Part shown: positions 17,632-26,549 of the stretch, in pieces
Layout: the number at the start of each line of letters is the position of its first letter
Numbering within the stretch: position 1 is the first letter of the stretch
Source of the DNA: Singulisphaera acidiphila DSM 18658
Lineage (GTDB): Bacteria; Planctomycetota; Planctomycetia; Isosphaerales; Isosphaeraceae
NCBI RefSeq assembly: GCF_000242455.2
Contig: NC_019892.1
Coordinates: forward strand, 2,790,001-2,854,000
Direction of reading: 5' to 3'
DNA length: 64,000 nucleotides
Program-made: the position numbers and the translations under genes
Notes under the pieces: model-generated
Told to the model about the DNA's origin: nothing
What the model saw: the letters and a program-made list of their open reading frames with translations, nothing else
Databases searched by the model: none

Positions 17632-19404
17632 ATGGCGACGATCTTCATCAACGGCCAAGAGCACGAAATCCCCGAAGGGGAGAAGCTCAACGCGATTCAG
17701 ATGGCCTCCCGCGTCGGAGTCGACATCCCTTACTACTGTTGGCACCCCGCGCTCTCCGTCGTGGCCAACTGTCGGATGTGCGAAATCGAGGTCGGGAACA
17801 AGGATCCGAAGACGGGCGAGATCAAGATGATCCCGAAGCTCGTCCCGGCCTGTCAGACCCCGGCCAAAGACGCGACCGTGCTCGTGACCGATAGCCCCAA
17901 GGTTAAAGAGCACCAGCGGATGATCATGGAATACCTCCTGATCAACCACCCGCTCGACTGCCCCGTTTGCGACCAGGCGGGTGAATGCGGGCTCCAAGAC
18001 TATAGCTATGAGCATGGCCAGGCCAACCACCGGTTCGTCGAAGAGCGTACGGTCAACCCTCGCAAAGACGTCTCCGACCTGATTCAGCTCAATCAGGACC
18101 GGTGCATCATGTGCACCCGGTGCGTCCGGTTCACCCGGGAGATCACCCAGACCGGTGAGCTCCAGGTGATGAACCGAGGGAACCACGCCGAGATCAACAC
18201 CTTTCCGGATCACCCGCTCGAGAACCCACTGGCGGGCAATGTCGTCGACATCTGTCCGGTGGGCGCGTTGCTCGACAAAGATTTCCTGCATAAGCAACGG
18301 GTCTGGTTCCTTTCGAAGCACGACTCGGTCTGCACGCGCTGCTCGACCGGCTGTAACGTCAGTGCCGAGGAGAATCGCGGGCAGCTCTGGCGATACAAGC
18401 CCAGGTTCAATCCGAACGTCAACGACTACTGGATGTGCGACGAAGGCCGATACGGCTATAAGGATGCGAATGATCCTGCTTTGCTGAACGCCATGTACGT
18501 TCGCACGCAAGGGGATCTGAAACCGGCCTCGATCGATCAAGCACTCAAAGACGCCGGCCAGGGCCTCGCGCGAATTTCCGAAGCGGGCGGTCTGGTGGCG
18601 GGCATTCTTTCGCCGTTCATGACGGTGGAGGAGGCCTACTTGTTGGCCACCTACCTGAAAGGTTTGAACCCCGCCAACGTTCTGGCGCTGGGGCCCGTCC
18701 CCCGATCCGGGGTGGATCAAACGTTCCAACCCGACCTTCAGAAAGGCCGAACGGGCGACACCAGTTTCGTGGTTCCTCGGCCGTTCACGATCCACGCCGA
18801 GAAGTGCCCGAACCGTCGAGGTGTTGAAGCAATTCTCGAGCACTTCCAAGGTCAGGTCATCGATTTCGCCTCGATCTCCGGCCGTGCAGGCCACGGCGAG
18901 TTCCGCGGCCTCTTCGTGGTCTCGGATGCGATCGAAGCGGCCTTCACCGAAGAAGACGTCAAGAAGCTTCGGCCGAAGGTGGAGTTCCTGGTCGTCCAGG
19001 ACACGCTCGTCACCGAACTCGCTCAAGCGGCCGACGTGGTTTTGGCGGGTGCGACTTTCGCCGAGAAGGCGGGCTGCTACGTCAATGCCGACGGTCGTCT
19101 CCAATATGCGGAGGCCTCCCTGCCGCCGCGTGATGGTTCGCTGCCCGACCTTGATCTCCTGGCGATCCTGATCGGTCGCTCCACCGGGCCGGTGCAATCT
19201 CGCGAGATCCTTGCCGAACTGGCAGGGGTCGTCCCTGGTTTCTCCATTGCTGAGGGCGGACAGGTCGCACCTTTCGGCGCGATTCTCGGTTCAGCTGAGC
19301 CTGTCGGTGCCGGTGTCGCCTTTCGTGATGCCTGGATGCAGCCGCGTGGCGCCAAAACGGACCACTCGAGCGAGCCGAGTCCCAGGGGGGGGAAGGACGC
19401 CTAA
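17632..19404 (+). CDS. nuoG: NADH-quinone oxidoreductase subunit G (75 kDa), short form with N7 motif
   Basis: The protein has 590 residues from the ATG at 17632 (AAGGA 6 bases upstream). The N-terminal ferredoxin-like domain has Cys in YYCWHPALSVVANCRMC and in PACQTP. Cluster N5 is H-x3-C-x2-C-x5-C in HPLDCPVCDQAGEC. Cluster N4 ligands are in RCIMCTRCVRF and VDICPVGA. A further C-x2-C-x3-C-x27-C set (VCTRCSTGCN ... WMCDEG) matches the optional N7 cluster. The molybdopterin-oxidoreductase-like tail is short: E. coli NuoG has about 900 residues. Confidence 0.94.
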   Translation: MATIFINGQEHEIPEGEKLNAIQMASRVGVDIPYYCWHPALSVVANCRMCEIEVGNKDPKTGEIKMIPKLVPACQTPAKDATVLVTDSPKVKEHQRMIMEYLLINHPLDCPVCDQAGECGLQDYSYEHGQANHRFVEERTVNPRKDVSDLIQLNQDRCIMCTRCVRFTREITQTGELQVMNRGNHAEINTFPDHPLENPLAGNVVDICPVGALLDKDFLHKQRVWFLSKHDSVCTRCSTGCNVSAEENRGQLWRYKPRFNPNVNDYWMCDEGRYGYKDANDPALLNAMYVRTQGDLKPASIDQALKDAGQGLARISEAGGLVAGILSPFMTVEEAYLLATYLKGLNPANVLALGPVPRSGVDQTFQPDLQKGRTGDTSFVVPRPFTIHAEKCPNRRGVEAILEHFQGQVIDFASISGRAGHGEFRGLFVVSDAIEAAFTEEDVKKLRPKVEFLVVQDTLVTELAQAADVVLAGATFAEKAGCYVNADGRLQYAEASLPPRDGSLPDLDLLAILIGRSTGPVQSREILAELAGVVPGFSIAEGGQVAPFGAILGSAEPVGAGVAFRDAWMQPRGAKTDHSSEPSPRGGKDA

Positions 19405-19422
19405 GACATCCGACGTCGAAGA

Positions 19423-19446
19423 CCTCGAGGCCGTTCAGCCTCGAGG
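19423..19446. terminator. Hairpin in the nuoG-nuoH spacer
   Basis: A perfect 9-bp inverted repeat (CCTCGAGGC arms, 6-base loop) sits 18 bases after nuoG in a 181-bp spacer, one of the longest inside the operon. No T-tract follows. It could be an RNA-processing or attenuation point between the peripheral-arm genes and the membrane-arm genes. Confidence 0.35.
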
Positions 19447-19585
19447 ACTTGCTTTCTGTTCGGAGCTGAGGTGAAACGCAACGTTCGCATCGGTTGAGGT
19501 CTGGATCGAGATTCGCGGACGGGCAACCCGTTGAGATTCTGGTGGACACTGATTCCGGCATGCTCCTGATCGAGGAAATGGATCA

Positions 19586-20632
19586 ATGACGTTTTGGCTG
19601 GTCGTAGGGGTGCTGATCAAGATCGGCGTGGTGGTTGGGATCTCCCAAGGGGCGGTCGCTTACCTCATCCTCGCCGAACGGAAGATCGCGGCCTATGCGC
19701 AGGACCGGATCGGACCGAACCGCGCGGGTCGTGAATTCGGGATCCCGTTTGCGCTGCTTCAGCCCTTGGTCGACGGCGCCAAGATGCTTCTCAAAGAAGA
19801 CATGGTTCCGTCCTACGTCAACAAACCGGTCTTCATCCTCGCGCCGATGATCGCGATCTTCGCGGCGACCATCTCGTTCGCGGTCGTCCCGTTCGGTGGT
19901 GTTGGACCCGGCAATCCGATCCAGTTTCAACTCGCCCCCAACGTTGATATTGGCATTCTTTACATCTTCGCCGTGGGAAGCCTCGGCGTGTACGGGGTCA
20001 TCCTGGCGGGCTGGTCATCGAACAACAAGTACTCGTTCCTCGGCGGACTTCGCTCGAGTGCCCAGTTGATCAGCTACGAGATTCCGTTGGGATTGTCGAT
20101 CCTCGGGATCGTCCTGATTGCCGGTTCGCTCGACCTCAACACGATCATCAACTGGCAGGACAAGCATGTCTGGGGCGTGTTCGTTCAACCGCTTGGCTGC
20201 CTCCTCTTCTTGATCAGCGCCTTCGCCGAGACAAATCGATTGCCTTTCGACTTGCCCGAAAGCGAGCAGGAGTTGGTCGGCGGATTTCACACCGAGTATT
20301 CGGCGATGAAGTTCGGCATGTTCTTCCTGGGTGAATACCTGAACGTGATCACGGTCAGCTACCTGACGGTCATCCTCTTCTTCGGCGGTTGGGACCTTCC
20401 CTTTGTGACGAGCCAGGAGCAGGTTGGCTTTTTCTGGTCCCTGGTGAAGTGCTTCATCATGATGGGGAAGGTGGGCATGATGATCTTCTTCATGATGTGG
20501 GTGCGTTGGACCCTCCCCCGCTTTCGCTACGATACGCTCATGGATCTGGCCTGGAAGTCGTTGATTCCCCTCTCGCTCGTGAATCTCGTGGCCACGGCGG
20601 CCATCGTTCAGCTTGTTATGTCACGCTATTGA
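19586..20632 (+). CDS. nuoH: NADH-quinone oxidoreductase subunit H
   Basis: The 348-residue membrane protein has the NuoH signatures: LAERKIAAYAQDRIGPNRAG near the N-terminus and FAETNRLPFDLPESEQELVGGFHTEYSAMKF in the middle. Eight or so hydrophobic segments are visible. NuoH links the quinone cavity to the proton-pumping arm. Its length is normal. Confidence 0.96.
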   Translation: MTFWLVVGVLIKIGVVVGISQGAVAYLILAERKIAAYAQDRIGPNRAGREFGIPFALLQPLVDGAKMLLKEDMVPSYVNKPVFILAPMIAIFAATISFAVVPFGGVGPGNPIQFQLAPNVDIGILYIFAVGSLGVYGVILAGWSSNNKYSFLGGLRSSAQLISYEIPLGLSILGIVLIAGSLDLNTIINWQDKHVWGVFVQPLGCLLFLISAFAETNRLPFDLPESEQELVGGFHTEYSAMKFGMFFLGEYLNVITVSYLTVILFFGGWDLPFVTSQEQVGFFWSLVKCFIMMGKVGMMIFFMMWVRWTLPRFRYDTLMDLAWKSLIPLSLVNLVATAAIVQLVMSRY

Positions 20633-20714
20633 TGGGAACCGTCAGATCTGGTTCGTCGGTATCAATGGGGCCAGTTTTCGTTGATCCACTACGTTTCGTT
20701 GAGGAGTTTTACGC

Positions 20715-21302
20715 GTGCGTGCCGATGACCCGAGTTTGAAGCGACTGACGCCTCCGAAGCTGAACCTGATGGAGAGGACTTACCTCCCCCAGATCGTCGC
20801 CGGATTGGCCGTCACCGCTCGGCACATGGCGGGCGTTGCCTTCTTCAACAAGGCGATCACGGTTCAGTATCCGGAAGAGCAACACGTTCCGAGCCCGAAC
20901 TATCGAGGCGTCCATCGCCTCAATAAGGACGAGCAGGGACGGGTCAAGTGCGTGGCCTGCATGCTCTGCGCGACGGCCTGCCCCGCGCACTGCATCGATA
21001 TCGTGGGCGCCACGGCTCCCGAGACCTGGCCTGACCGTGAGAAGTACTGCGAGAGCTTCGTGATCGACGAGCTTCGCTGCATCTACTGTGGGATGTGCGA
21101 AGAGGCCTGCCCCGTCGAGGCGATCGAATTGACCGGCCTCTACGACTTGACCGGTCTCTCGCGTGAACAGATGATATTCGACAAGGCCAAACTCCTCTCG
21201 GTCTTCGACGTGACCAAGGACGCCGAACCGATGCGGTTTGGCAAGGGGCCAACCACCGTGCCGCCGGGTGCACCCGCGCAGCCGAACCAGCCTCTTTCCT
21301 AA
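20715..21302 (+). CDS. nuoI: NADH-quinone oxidoreductase subunit I (8Fe ferredoxin-type)
   Basis: The protein has 195 residues from a GTG at 20715 with GAGGAG about 9 bases upstream. Two [4Fe-4S] ferredoxin motifs are visible: CVACMLCATACPAHC and CIYCGMCEEACPVEA, holding clusters N6a and N6b. A Pro/Ala-rich tail of about 20 residues follows the core. Confidence 0.96.
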   Translation: MRADDPSLKRLTPPKLNLMERTYLPQIVAGLAVTARHMAGVAFFNKAITVQYPEEQHVPSPNYRGVHRLNKDEQGRVKCVACMLCATACPAHCIDIVGATAPETWPDREKYCESFVIDELRCIYCGMCEEACPVEAIELTGLYDLTGLSREQMIFDKAKLLSVFDVTKDAEPMRFGKGPTTVPPGAPAQPNQPLS

Positions 21303-21330
21303 GCCTGTACTGACAAGGGAACTTGCAACT

Positions 21331-22179
21331 GTGGACACACAGGCAAACGATCTGACGCTGGCTGCCGTGGTGGTTGTTCTTGGGGCTGTGGGCACGTACC
21401 TGCTGCTGCCTCATCGGCTCGGAACGACCAAGCCCAGGCGGATGCAAGCGGTGGGAGGAGGGCTGACGGCGTTGGCCTTGCTCCTCTTCGCCCTCTTCTG
21501 GACGCCGCCGGGCCCCTTCTTGTCCGGGGTCTTCTTCTATCTCTTCAGCTTCACCGCGCTGTCGGCGGCCCTCCTGACAATTACGGCACGGAACCCGATC
21601 TACAGTGCCCTCTGGTTTGCAGCCGTGGTGCTCTCCACCTCGGGACTGTTCCTGCTCGAGGGGGCTCAGTTTCTCGCGGCAGGGACCGTGATCGTGTATG
21701 CGGGTGCGATCATCGTCACGTTCCTTTTCGTGATCATGTTGGCTCAGATGGAAGGGCGGGCCCAGTACGATCGCTCCGCACGTTCGCCGTTCCGAGCCAC
21801 TCTGACCTGCTTCTTGCTCTTTTGGGCCCTGTTGTATTCGCTCTTTACCGTTCGACCTCCTTCGGTTTCTCCCGAAGGAATCAAGAATGGTCCGGAGCAA
21901 CGATTGGTGCGTACCCGCGACCTTGCCCTCGTGAATCCGAAGTTTGGAGCGGTTCTCGACAGGGCGTCACGGAGCACCTCGCAACTGAACGACAAGAATG
22001 GGCTGGCCAAGCCGCATGTCGCCGGGCTGGGTGAGACGCTGTTCACCGATAACCTTGTGACTGTGGAGTTGGCCGGAGCCTTGCTATTCGTCGCCCTGAT
22101 CGCTGCCCTGTCGATCGCGCCGCCGAAGCCACCGATCCGTCCCGGAGACCGTCAGGTCGCCCCCTCGGCAAACATTTAA
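21331..22179 (+). CDS. nuoJ: NADH-quinone oxidoreductase subunit J, long form
   Basis: The protein has 282 residues from the GTG at 21331 (AAGGGA upstream). Its core matches NuoJ: NPIYSALWFAAVVLSTSGLFLLEGAQFLAA, then VYAGAIIVTFLFVIMLAQMEG. It is longer than typical NuoJ (about 170-200 residues). Two extra hydrophobic segments with a basic linker precede the core, and a soluble loop of about 75 residues precedes the last helix. Start and neighbours are unambiguous. Confidence 0.9.
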   Translation: MDTQANDLTLAAVVVVLGAVGTYLLLPHRLGTTKPRRMQAVGGGLTALALLLFALFWTPPGPFLSGVFFYLFSFTALSAALLTITARNPIYSALWFAAVVLSTSGLFLLEGAQFLAAGTVIVYAGAIIVTFLFVIMLAQMEGRAQYDRSARSPFRATLTCFLLFWALLYSLFTVRPPSVSPEGIKNGPEQRLVRTRDLALVNPKFGAVLDRASRSTSQLNDKNGLAKPHVAGLGETLFTDNLVTVELAGALLFVALIAALSIAPPKPPIRPGDRQVAPSANI

Positions 22180-22228
22180 GCGGACCTCCTGGATCGCTTC
22201 GGTTCATCCTGATCAGACACGAGAGGAA

Positions 22229-22714
22229 GTGAGCTTCGACATGCCGCCTCCCGATGATTTCACGTTTGAGATCCTGAGGAATTTCCTGTTGGTTGGGGCC
22301 GGGCTGATGGCCTTGGGGATGCTCGGCTTCCTCTCCCGGCGCAACCTGATCGTGATGTTTCTCTCGGCCGAAATGATGCTCCAAGGGGTCGCCCTGACCT
22401 TGGTCGGCTTTGGTCGCTACCATGGCAACTGGTCGGGGCAGGTCTTCACAATTGTGATCCTGACGGTTGCGGCGTGCGAGGCTTCGATCGCGCTTGCGTT
22501 GATCTTGGTCCTGTACAACCGCCGGTCTTCACTCGACGTGACACTCTGGCAAGATATTCGTGAGCCGGGTCAGCCGCTTGCGACCTTGTCCGTCGAGGAG
22601 TCGAACGCCGAACCGGCTGAGGCGGTCCCTGGTCCTGAATCTTATCCGCAACTGATCCCGTCCGGGGTCGAGCCGTCGCACCCGCAGACCCCCTGGATGG
22701 AACGACGAGTCTGA
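22229..22714 (+). CDS. nuoK: NADH-quinone oxidoreductase subunit K with C-terminal extension
   Basis: The protein has 161 residues from a GTG at 22229, or 157 from an ATG at 22241, which is better placed after GAGGAAG. The three-helix NuoK core includes GFLSRRNLIVMFLSAEMMLQGV with the membrane Glu, and VAACEASIALALIL with the second Glu. After residue ~105 an acidic/Pro-rich extension of about 55 residues follows, absent from ordinary NuoK (about 100 residues). Confidence 0.92.
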   Translation: MSFDMPPPDDFTFEILRNFLLVGAGLMALGMLGFLSRRNLIVMFLSAEMMLQGVALTLVGFGRYHGNWSGQVFTIVILTVAACEASIALALILVLYNRRSSLDVTLWQDIREPGQPLATLSVEESNAEPAEAVPGPESYPQLIPSGVEPSHPQTPWMERRV

Positions 22715-22746
22715 GCAGAGCTGAATTGAGCTTTCGATCGACGTGA

Positions 22747-24831
22747 ATGCCACGCCCGACGAGTGAGACCGATGATGGGAGCGCCGCTGTGTCGAATCTG
22801 TTCGTGAACAACGCCTGGCTTGTGCCGTTCTTCCCCCTCCTCGGGGCGTTGATCACGGCTGCCTTTGGGCGAGAATTGCGAGAGAAGGCGCATCTGCCGG
22901 TGGTCGTCGGCATCTTCCTCGCATTCCTCGTTTCGCTCGGCCTCTTGTTTTCCGCCGGGCCCGATCAAGTCGTTACCGTCTATCGCTGGTTGGAGTTCAC
23001 TAACCTGAACGTGCCGATCCAGTTCCGGGTCGACGGCCTGACAACGATGATGCTGTCCATGGTCACATTCGTGTCGACCCTGGTTGCCATCTATGCGTCG
23101 GGCTACATGGCCGGAGATCCGGGGTATCCTCGGTTCTTCACCTGCGTGGGGCTCTTCGTCTTCTCGATGACCGGGCTCGTCCTCTCGAACAACTACGTGT
23201 TGACCTATGCCTTCTGGGAAGGTGTGGGCACTTGTAGTTATCTGCTGGTCGGCTTCTGGCACGCGAAGCCATCGGCGGCGGCAGCGGCGAAGAAGGCGTT
23301 CCTGGTCAATCGGGTGGGTGACTTCGGCTTTGCCATCGCCTTGTTCTGGCTCTGGACCGTGGTGCCCAACCATGACCTGAGCTACGGCAACGTCCTGAGC
23401 GCATCCACCCTGGCCGGTCTGCCCCAAGGAACGATCGAAGGGATCGCCTTCTTGCTCTTCTGGGCTGCGACTGCCAAGAGTGCCCAGGTCCCGCTCTACG
23501 TCTGGCTTCCCGACGCGATGGAAGGTCCGACCCCGGTTTCGGCCCTCATCCACGCCGCGACGATGGTCACGGCGGGCGTCTACCTAATCGCTCGGTCGAC
23601 TCCTCTGATCGCATTGGCCCCCAACGTTCAGTTGTTGATCGCCTCCATCGGCTGCCTCACGGCGCTTCTTTCCGCCTCGATCGCGGTCACTCAGACCGAC
23701 CTGAAGCGGGTGATGGCGTATTCGACCGTGAGCCAGCTCGGCTATATGTTCATGGGCCTGGGAGCGGGCGTCGGCACGGTGGCGAAACTCGCGGTCTTTG
23801 CCGCGATGTTCCACCTGTTCACTCACGCCTTCTTCAAAGCGTTGCTGTTCCTCGCCTCCGGCAGTGTGATGCACTCCATGGGTGGGGTTATCGACATGCG
23901 ACGGTTCCGTGGCCTCCGTTATCGGATGCCGATCACTTGCTGGACCTTCGCCATCGGCGGTTTGGCTCTCTCCGGTATCCCCCCGTTCGCCGGCTTCTTC
24001 AGCAAGGATGAGATTCTGGCGGCCCTGAAAGAAGCCTCGCATGCGGCCGGCCACGGCCGAGCCGCGACGGCTTATTCCGCCATCTATGTGATTGCCCTGA
24101 TCACGGCCGCCATGACCGCCTTTTACACGGGGCGGGCATTCTTCATGACCTTCTTTGGTCCCGAGAAGCTCCCTAGCCCTGACGATCCCGAAGCCGAGGA
24201 GACAGAGGATTCCCACGCCCACGGCGCGGCCCATGACGATCACGGGCATGGACATGGACATGGCGACGGGCATGACTCGCACTTCGGGCACGAGTCGCCC
24301 CCCGTGATGACCTACCCCTTGATTGGCCTGGCCGGATGTGCCTTGGTCGTCGGCTTGCTCTTTGGCCCGACCGGTTTGTTCGAGCATCACATCATGCGAT
24401 CGTTCGCATTCGAGACTCTCGGACATCCCGACCATCCTCACAAATTTGATATCTCGACCCCGCTCGTCGGCACCCTGGTCGGTCTTATCGGCCTTGTCGC
24501 AAGCTACTTCCTTTACGCAGTGCCCAGCCCGATTCCGGCTCGGCTCGCGCGGACTCTGAAGCCGCTCTACAAGGCATCTTGTGACAAATTCTACGTCGAC
24601 GAACTCTATGAGATGCTGTTCATTCGCCCGCTGCGAATGTTCGCGTCGATCAGTGCGTTCCTCGATGAATGGTTCCTCCACGGAGCATTGGTTCGTGGCA
24701 CCGCCTGGATGCCTCGGCTGCTCGGCCGAGAGGTGCTGGCTCCTTTGCAGAACGGCCTGATCCAGTACTATGCGGCCGTGACGGCGCTGGGCGTCGCGGG
24801 CTTGCTCTGGGTCTTGTTGTTGCTTAAGTAA
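22747..24831 (+). CDS. nuoL: NADH-quinone oxidoreductase subunit L, with histidine-rich loop
   Basis: The protein has 694 residues from the ATG at 22747; a GTG at 22789 is an alternative closer to the first helix. It is an antiporter-like proton-pumping subunit with many membrane helices. Conserved segments include EGVGTCSYLLVGFWH, LPDAMEGPTPVSALIHAATMVTAG (functional Lys/His region) and GGLALSGIPPFAGFFSKDEIL. A loop of about 30 residues (24213-24296) is extremely His/Asp/Gly-rich (HGHGHGHGDGHDSHFGHE). The distal amphipathic helix region follows at the C-terminus. Confidence 0.95.
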   Translation: MPRPTSETDDGSAAVSNLFVNNAWLVPFFPLLGALITAAFGRELREKAHLPVVVGIFLAFLVSLGLLFSAGPDQVVTVYRWLEFTNLNVPIQFRVDGLTTMMLSMVTFVSTLVAIYASGYMAGDPGYPRFFTCVGLFVFSMTGLVLSNNYVLTYAFWEGVGTCSYLLVGFWHAKPSAAAAAKKAFLVNRVGDFGFAIALFWLWTVVPNHDLSYGNVLSASTLAGLPQGTIEGIAFLLFWAATAKSAQVPLYVWLPDAMEGPTPVSALIHAATMVTAGVYLIARSTPLIALAPNVQLLIASIGCLTALLSASIAVTQTDLKRVMAYSTVSQLGYMFMGLGAGVGTVAKLAVFAAMFHLFTHAFFKALLFLASGSVMHSMGGVIDMRRFRGLRYRMPITCWTFAIGGLALSGIPPFAGFFSKDEILAALKEASHAAGHGRAATAYSAIYVIALITAAMTAFYTGRAFFMTFFGPEKLPSPDDPEAEETEDSHAHGAAHDDHGHGHGHGDGHDSHFGHESPPVMTYPLIGLAGCALVVGLLFGPTGLFEHHIMRSFAFETLGHPDHPHKFDISTPLVGTLVGLIGLVASYFLYAVPSPIPARLARTLKPLYKASCDKFYVDELYEMLFIRPLRMFASISAFLDEWFLHGALVRGTAWMPRLLGREVLAPLQNGLIQYYAAVTALGVAGLLWVLLLLK

Positions 24832-24875
24832 GTGAAGACTTTTGCTCAATTTGATGGGCGACGAGGACTGATGTG

Positions 24876-26549
24876 ATGGCGACCCTGCTGGTGATCACGG
24901 CCTTCCTCCCCTTAGTGGGGAGTGCGGTCCTCTTTCTGTCGCCGCGAATGGACGTCAAGACCGCGAGATTGGTCGCGCTGGCGACCGTGCTGGTGACGAT
25001 CTTGCCGGCCCTGATCTTGCTCTTCGCCTTCAAGCCGGGAGTGATCGAGCCGCAATTCGCGTATGGCGCTCCAGGGGGCCCTTACGGACTGAGTTGGCTG
25101 GGATCGCCGGACATCCGGTTCTCCTTCGGCCTCGATGGCCTGAGCCTCCTCCTGTTCGTCTTGACGACGGTACTCATGCTGCCCGCCGTCTTCGCGTCCT
25201 GGGAGTCGGTGACCGAGCGTGCCCCGATGCACTATGCCTTTCTCCTCGCTCTCGAGGCAGGGCTGCTCGGGCTGTTCGCCAGCCTCGACGTGATCTTGTT
25301 TTACATCTTCTTCGAGTTCTCCTTGATCCCTCTCTTTTTCCTGATCGGGATCTGGGGTGGCTCGGAGCGGCGGCAAGCGGCCGTGACCTTCTTCCTTTAC
25401 ACACTCGCGGGAAGCTTGCTCACGCTGCTCGGCGTGATTGCCTTGGTCGTGATCCACTACCAGCATTCCCCGTCGCACACCTTGACCTTCTCGATGCCCG
25501 AGTTGACCCGAGGTTTAGCGGCGTTGGATTGGGCTGGGTGGCAGGTCACAGCGCCCTGGTCGGCCAGCCCGCAGGTCCTCATTTTCCTGCTCCTGTTCGC
25601 TGGGTTCGCCATCAAGGTTCCGCTCTTCCCATTCCATACCTGGCTTCCGTTGGCTCACGTTGAAGCTCCTGCGGCCGGTTCGATTTTGCTGGCTGGTGTG
25701 CTTCTCAAAGTTGGTACCTACGGCTTGCTCCGGTTCAACCTGAGCATGACACCGATCGGAGCCCAGGTCCTCTTCCCCTTGCTCGCGACGTTGGCCGTGG
25801 TCGGGATCATCTATGGTGCTCTCGTTGCCCTGGCCCAGACCGATATCAAGCGGTTGGTGGCGTACAGCTCGGTGAGCCACATGGGATTCATCGCCCTCGG
25901 CCTGTTCTCGCTCAATGCGACCGGGATCGAAGGGGCGGTCATCCAGATGGTCAATCACGGGATCACGACGGGTGCCTTGTTCGCATGTGTCGGCCTGATT
26001 TATGAACGCTATCACACGCGAGAGATGGCGGAACTCGGGGGCCTCTGGGAACGGTTGCCGCTGCTGGCCTTCTTCCTGATCCTGGCCTCGCTCGGCTCGG
26101 CCGCAGTCCCCGGTTTGAACGGGTTCGTCGGCGAGTTTCCGATCTTGGTCGGGATGTTCTCCAAGAGCCCTTGGTCAACCGTTTTCGCGGCGACCGGGAT
26201 GGTCCTCGGTGCCTACTACCTGCTCTTGATGCTTCAGCGGGTCATCTTCGGGCCGCTTCATGAGCCGCACGGTGATGACGCCCATCACCCGCACGTGGTT
26301 CGGCCGGTCGGCTGGCACGAGATCGCCGGACTGGCCCCCTTGATGGTCCTGATCGTCTGGATCGGTCTCTACCCTCGGCCGTTCCTCGAACGCATCAATC
26401 CTGCGGTCGCGCCGATCGCCGCTCGGTTCCCGAACTTGAACGCGGCAGAGGCAAAACCCGCCCTCGCCGCCAAGGCAGAGCCGGGGCGTCTTGTCACAAA
26501 GCCGGTTACTCACTCGCTTTCCTACACTCCCACCAGGGGCAGCCGTTGA
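24876..26549 (+). CDS. nuoM: NADH-quinone oxidoreductase subunit M
   Basis: The protein has 557 residues from the ATG at 24876 (GAGGA about 8 bases upstream; a GTG lies directly before it). It is an antiporter-like subunit with EFSLIPLFFLIGIWGG, FPFHTWLPLAHVEAPAAGSILLAGVLLKVG, and TDIKRLVAYSSVSHMGFI. A short His-containing loop (EPHGDDAHHPH) occurs near 26262-26300. Its TGA overlaps the nuoN ATG by one base, suggesting translational coupling. Confidence 0.95.
   Translation: MATLLVITAFLPLVGSAVLFLSPRMDVKTARLVALATVLVTILPALILLFAFKPGVIEPQFAYGAPGGPYGLSWLGSPDIRFSFGLDGLSLLLFVLTTVLMLPAVFASWESVTERAPMHYAFLLALEAGLLGLFASLDVILFYIFFEFSLIPLFFLIGIWGGSERRQAAVTFFLYTLAGSLLTLLGVIALVVIHYQHSPSHTLTFSMPELTRGLAALDWAGWQVTAPWSASPQVLIFLLLFAGFAIKVPLFPFHTWLPLAHVEAPAAGSILLAGVLLKVGTYGLLRFNLSMTPIGAQVLFPLLATLAVVGIIYGALVALAQTDIKRLVAYSSVSHMGFIALGLFSLNATGIEGAVIQMVNHGITTGALFACVGLIYERYHTREMAELGGLWERLPLLAFFLILASLGSAAVPGLNGFVGEFPILVGMFSKSPWSTVFAATGMVLGAYYLLLMLQRVIFGPLHEPHGDDAHHPHVVRPVGWHEIAGLAPLMVLIVWIGLYPRPFLERINPAVAPIAARFPNLNAAEAKPALAAKAEPGRLVTKPVTHSLSYTPTRGSR

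Noticed and set aside
22642..25478. Long - strand frames rich in His, Glu, Gln and Arg opposite nuoK, nuoL and nuoM
   Set aside because: They are antisense shadows of membrane-protein genes with high GC third positions; no start signals or domains.
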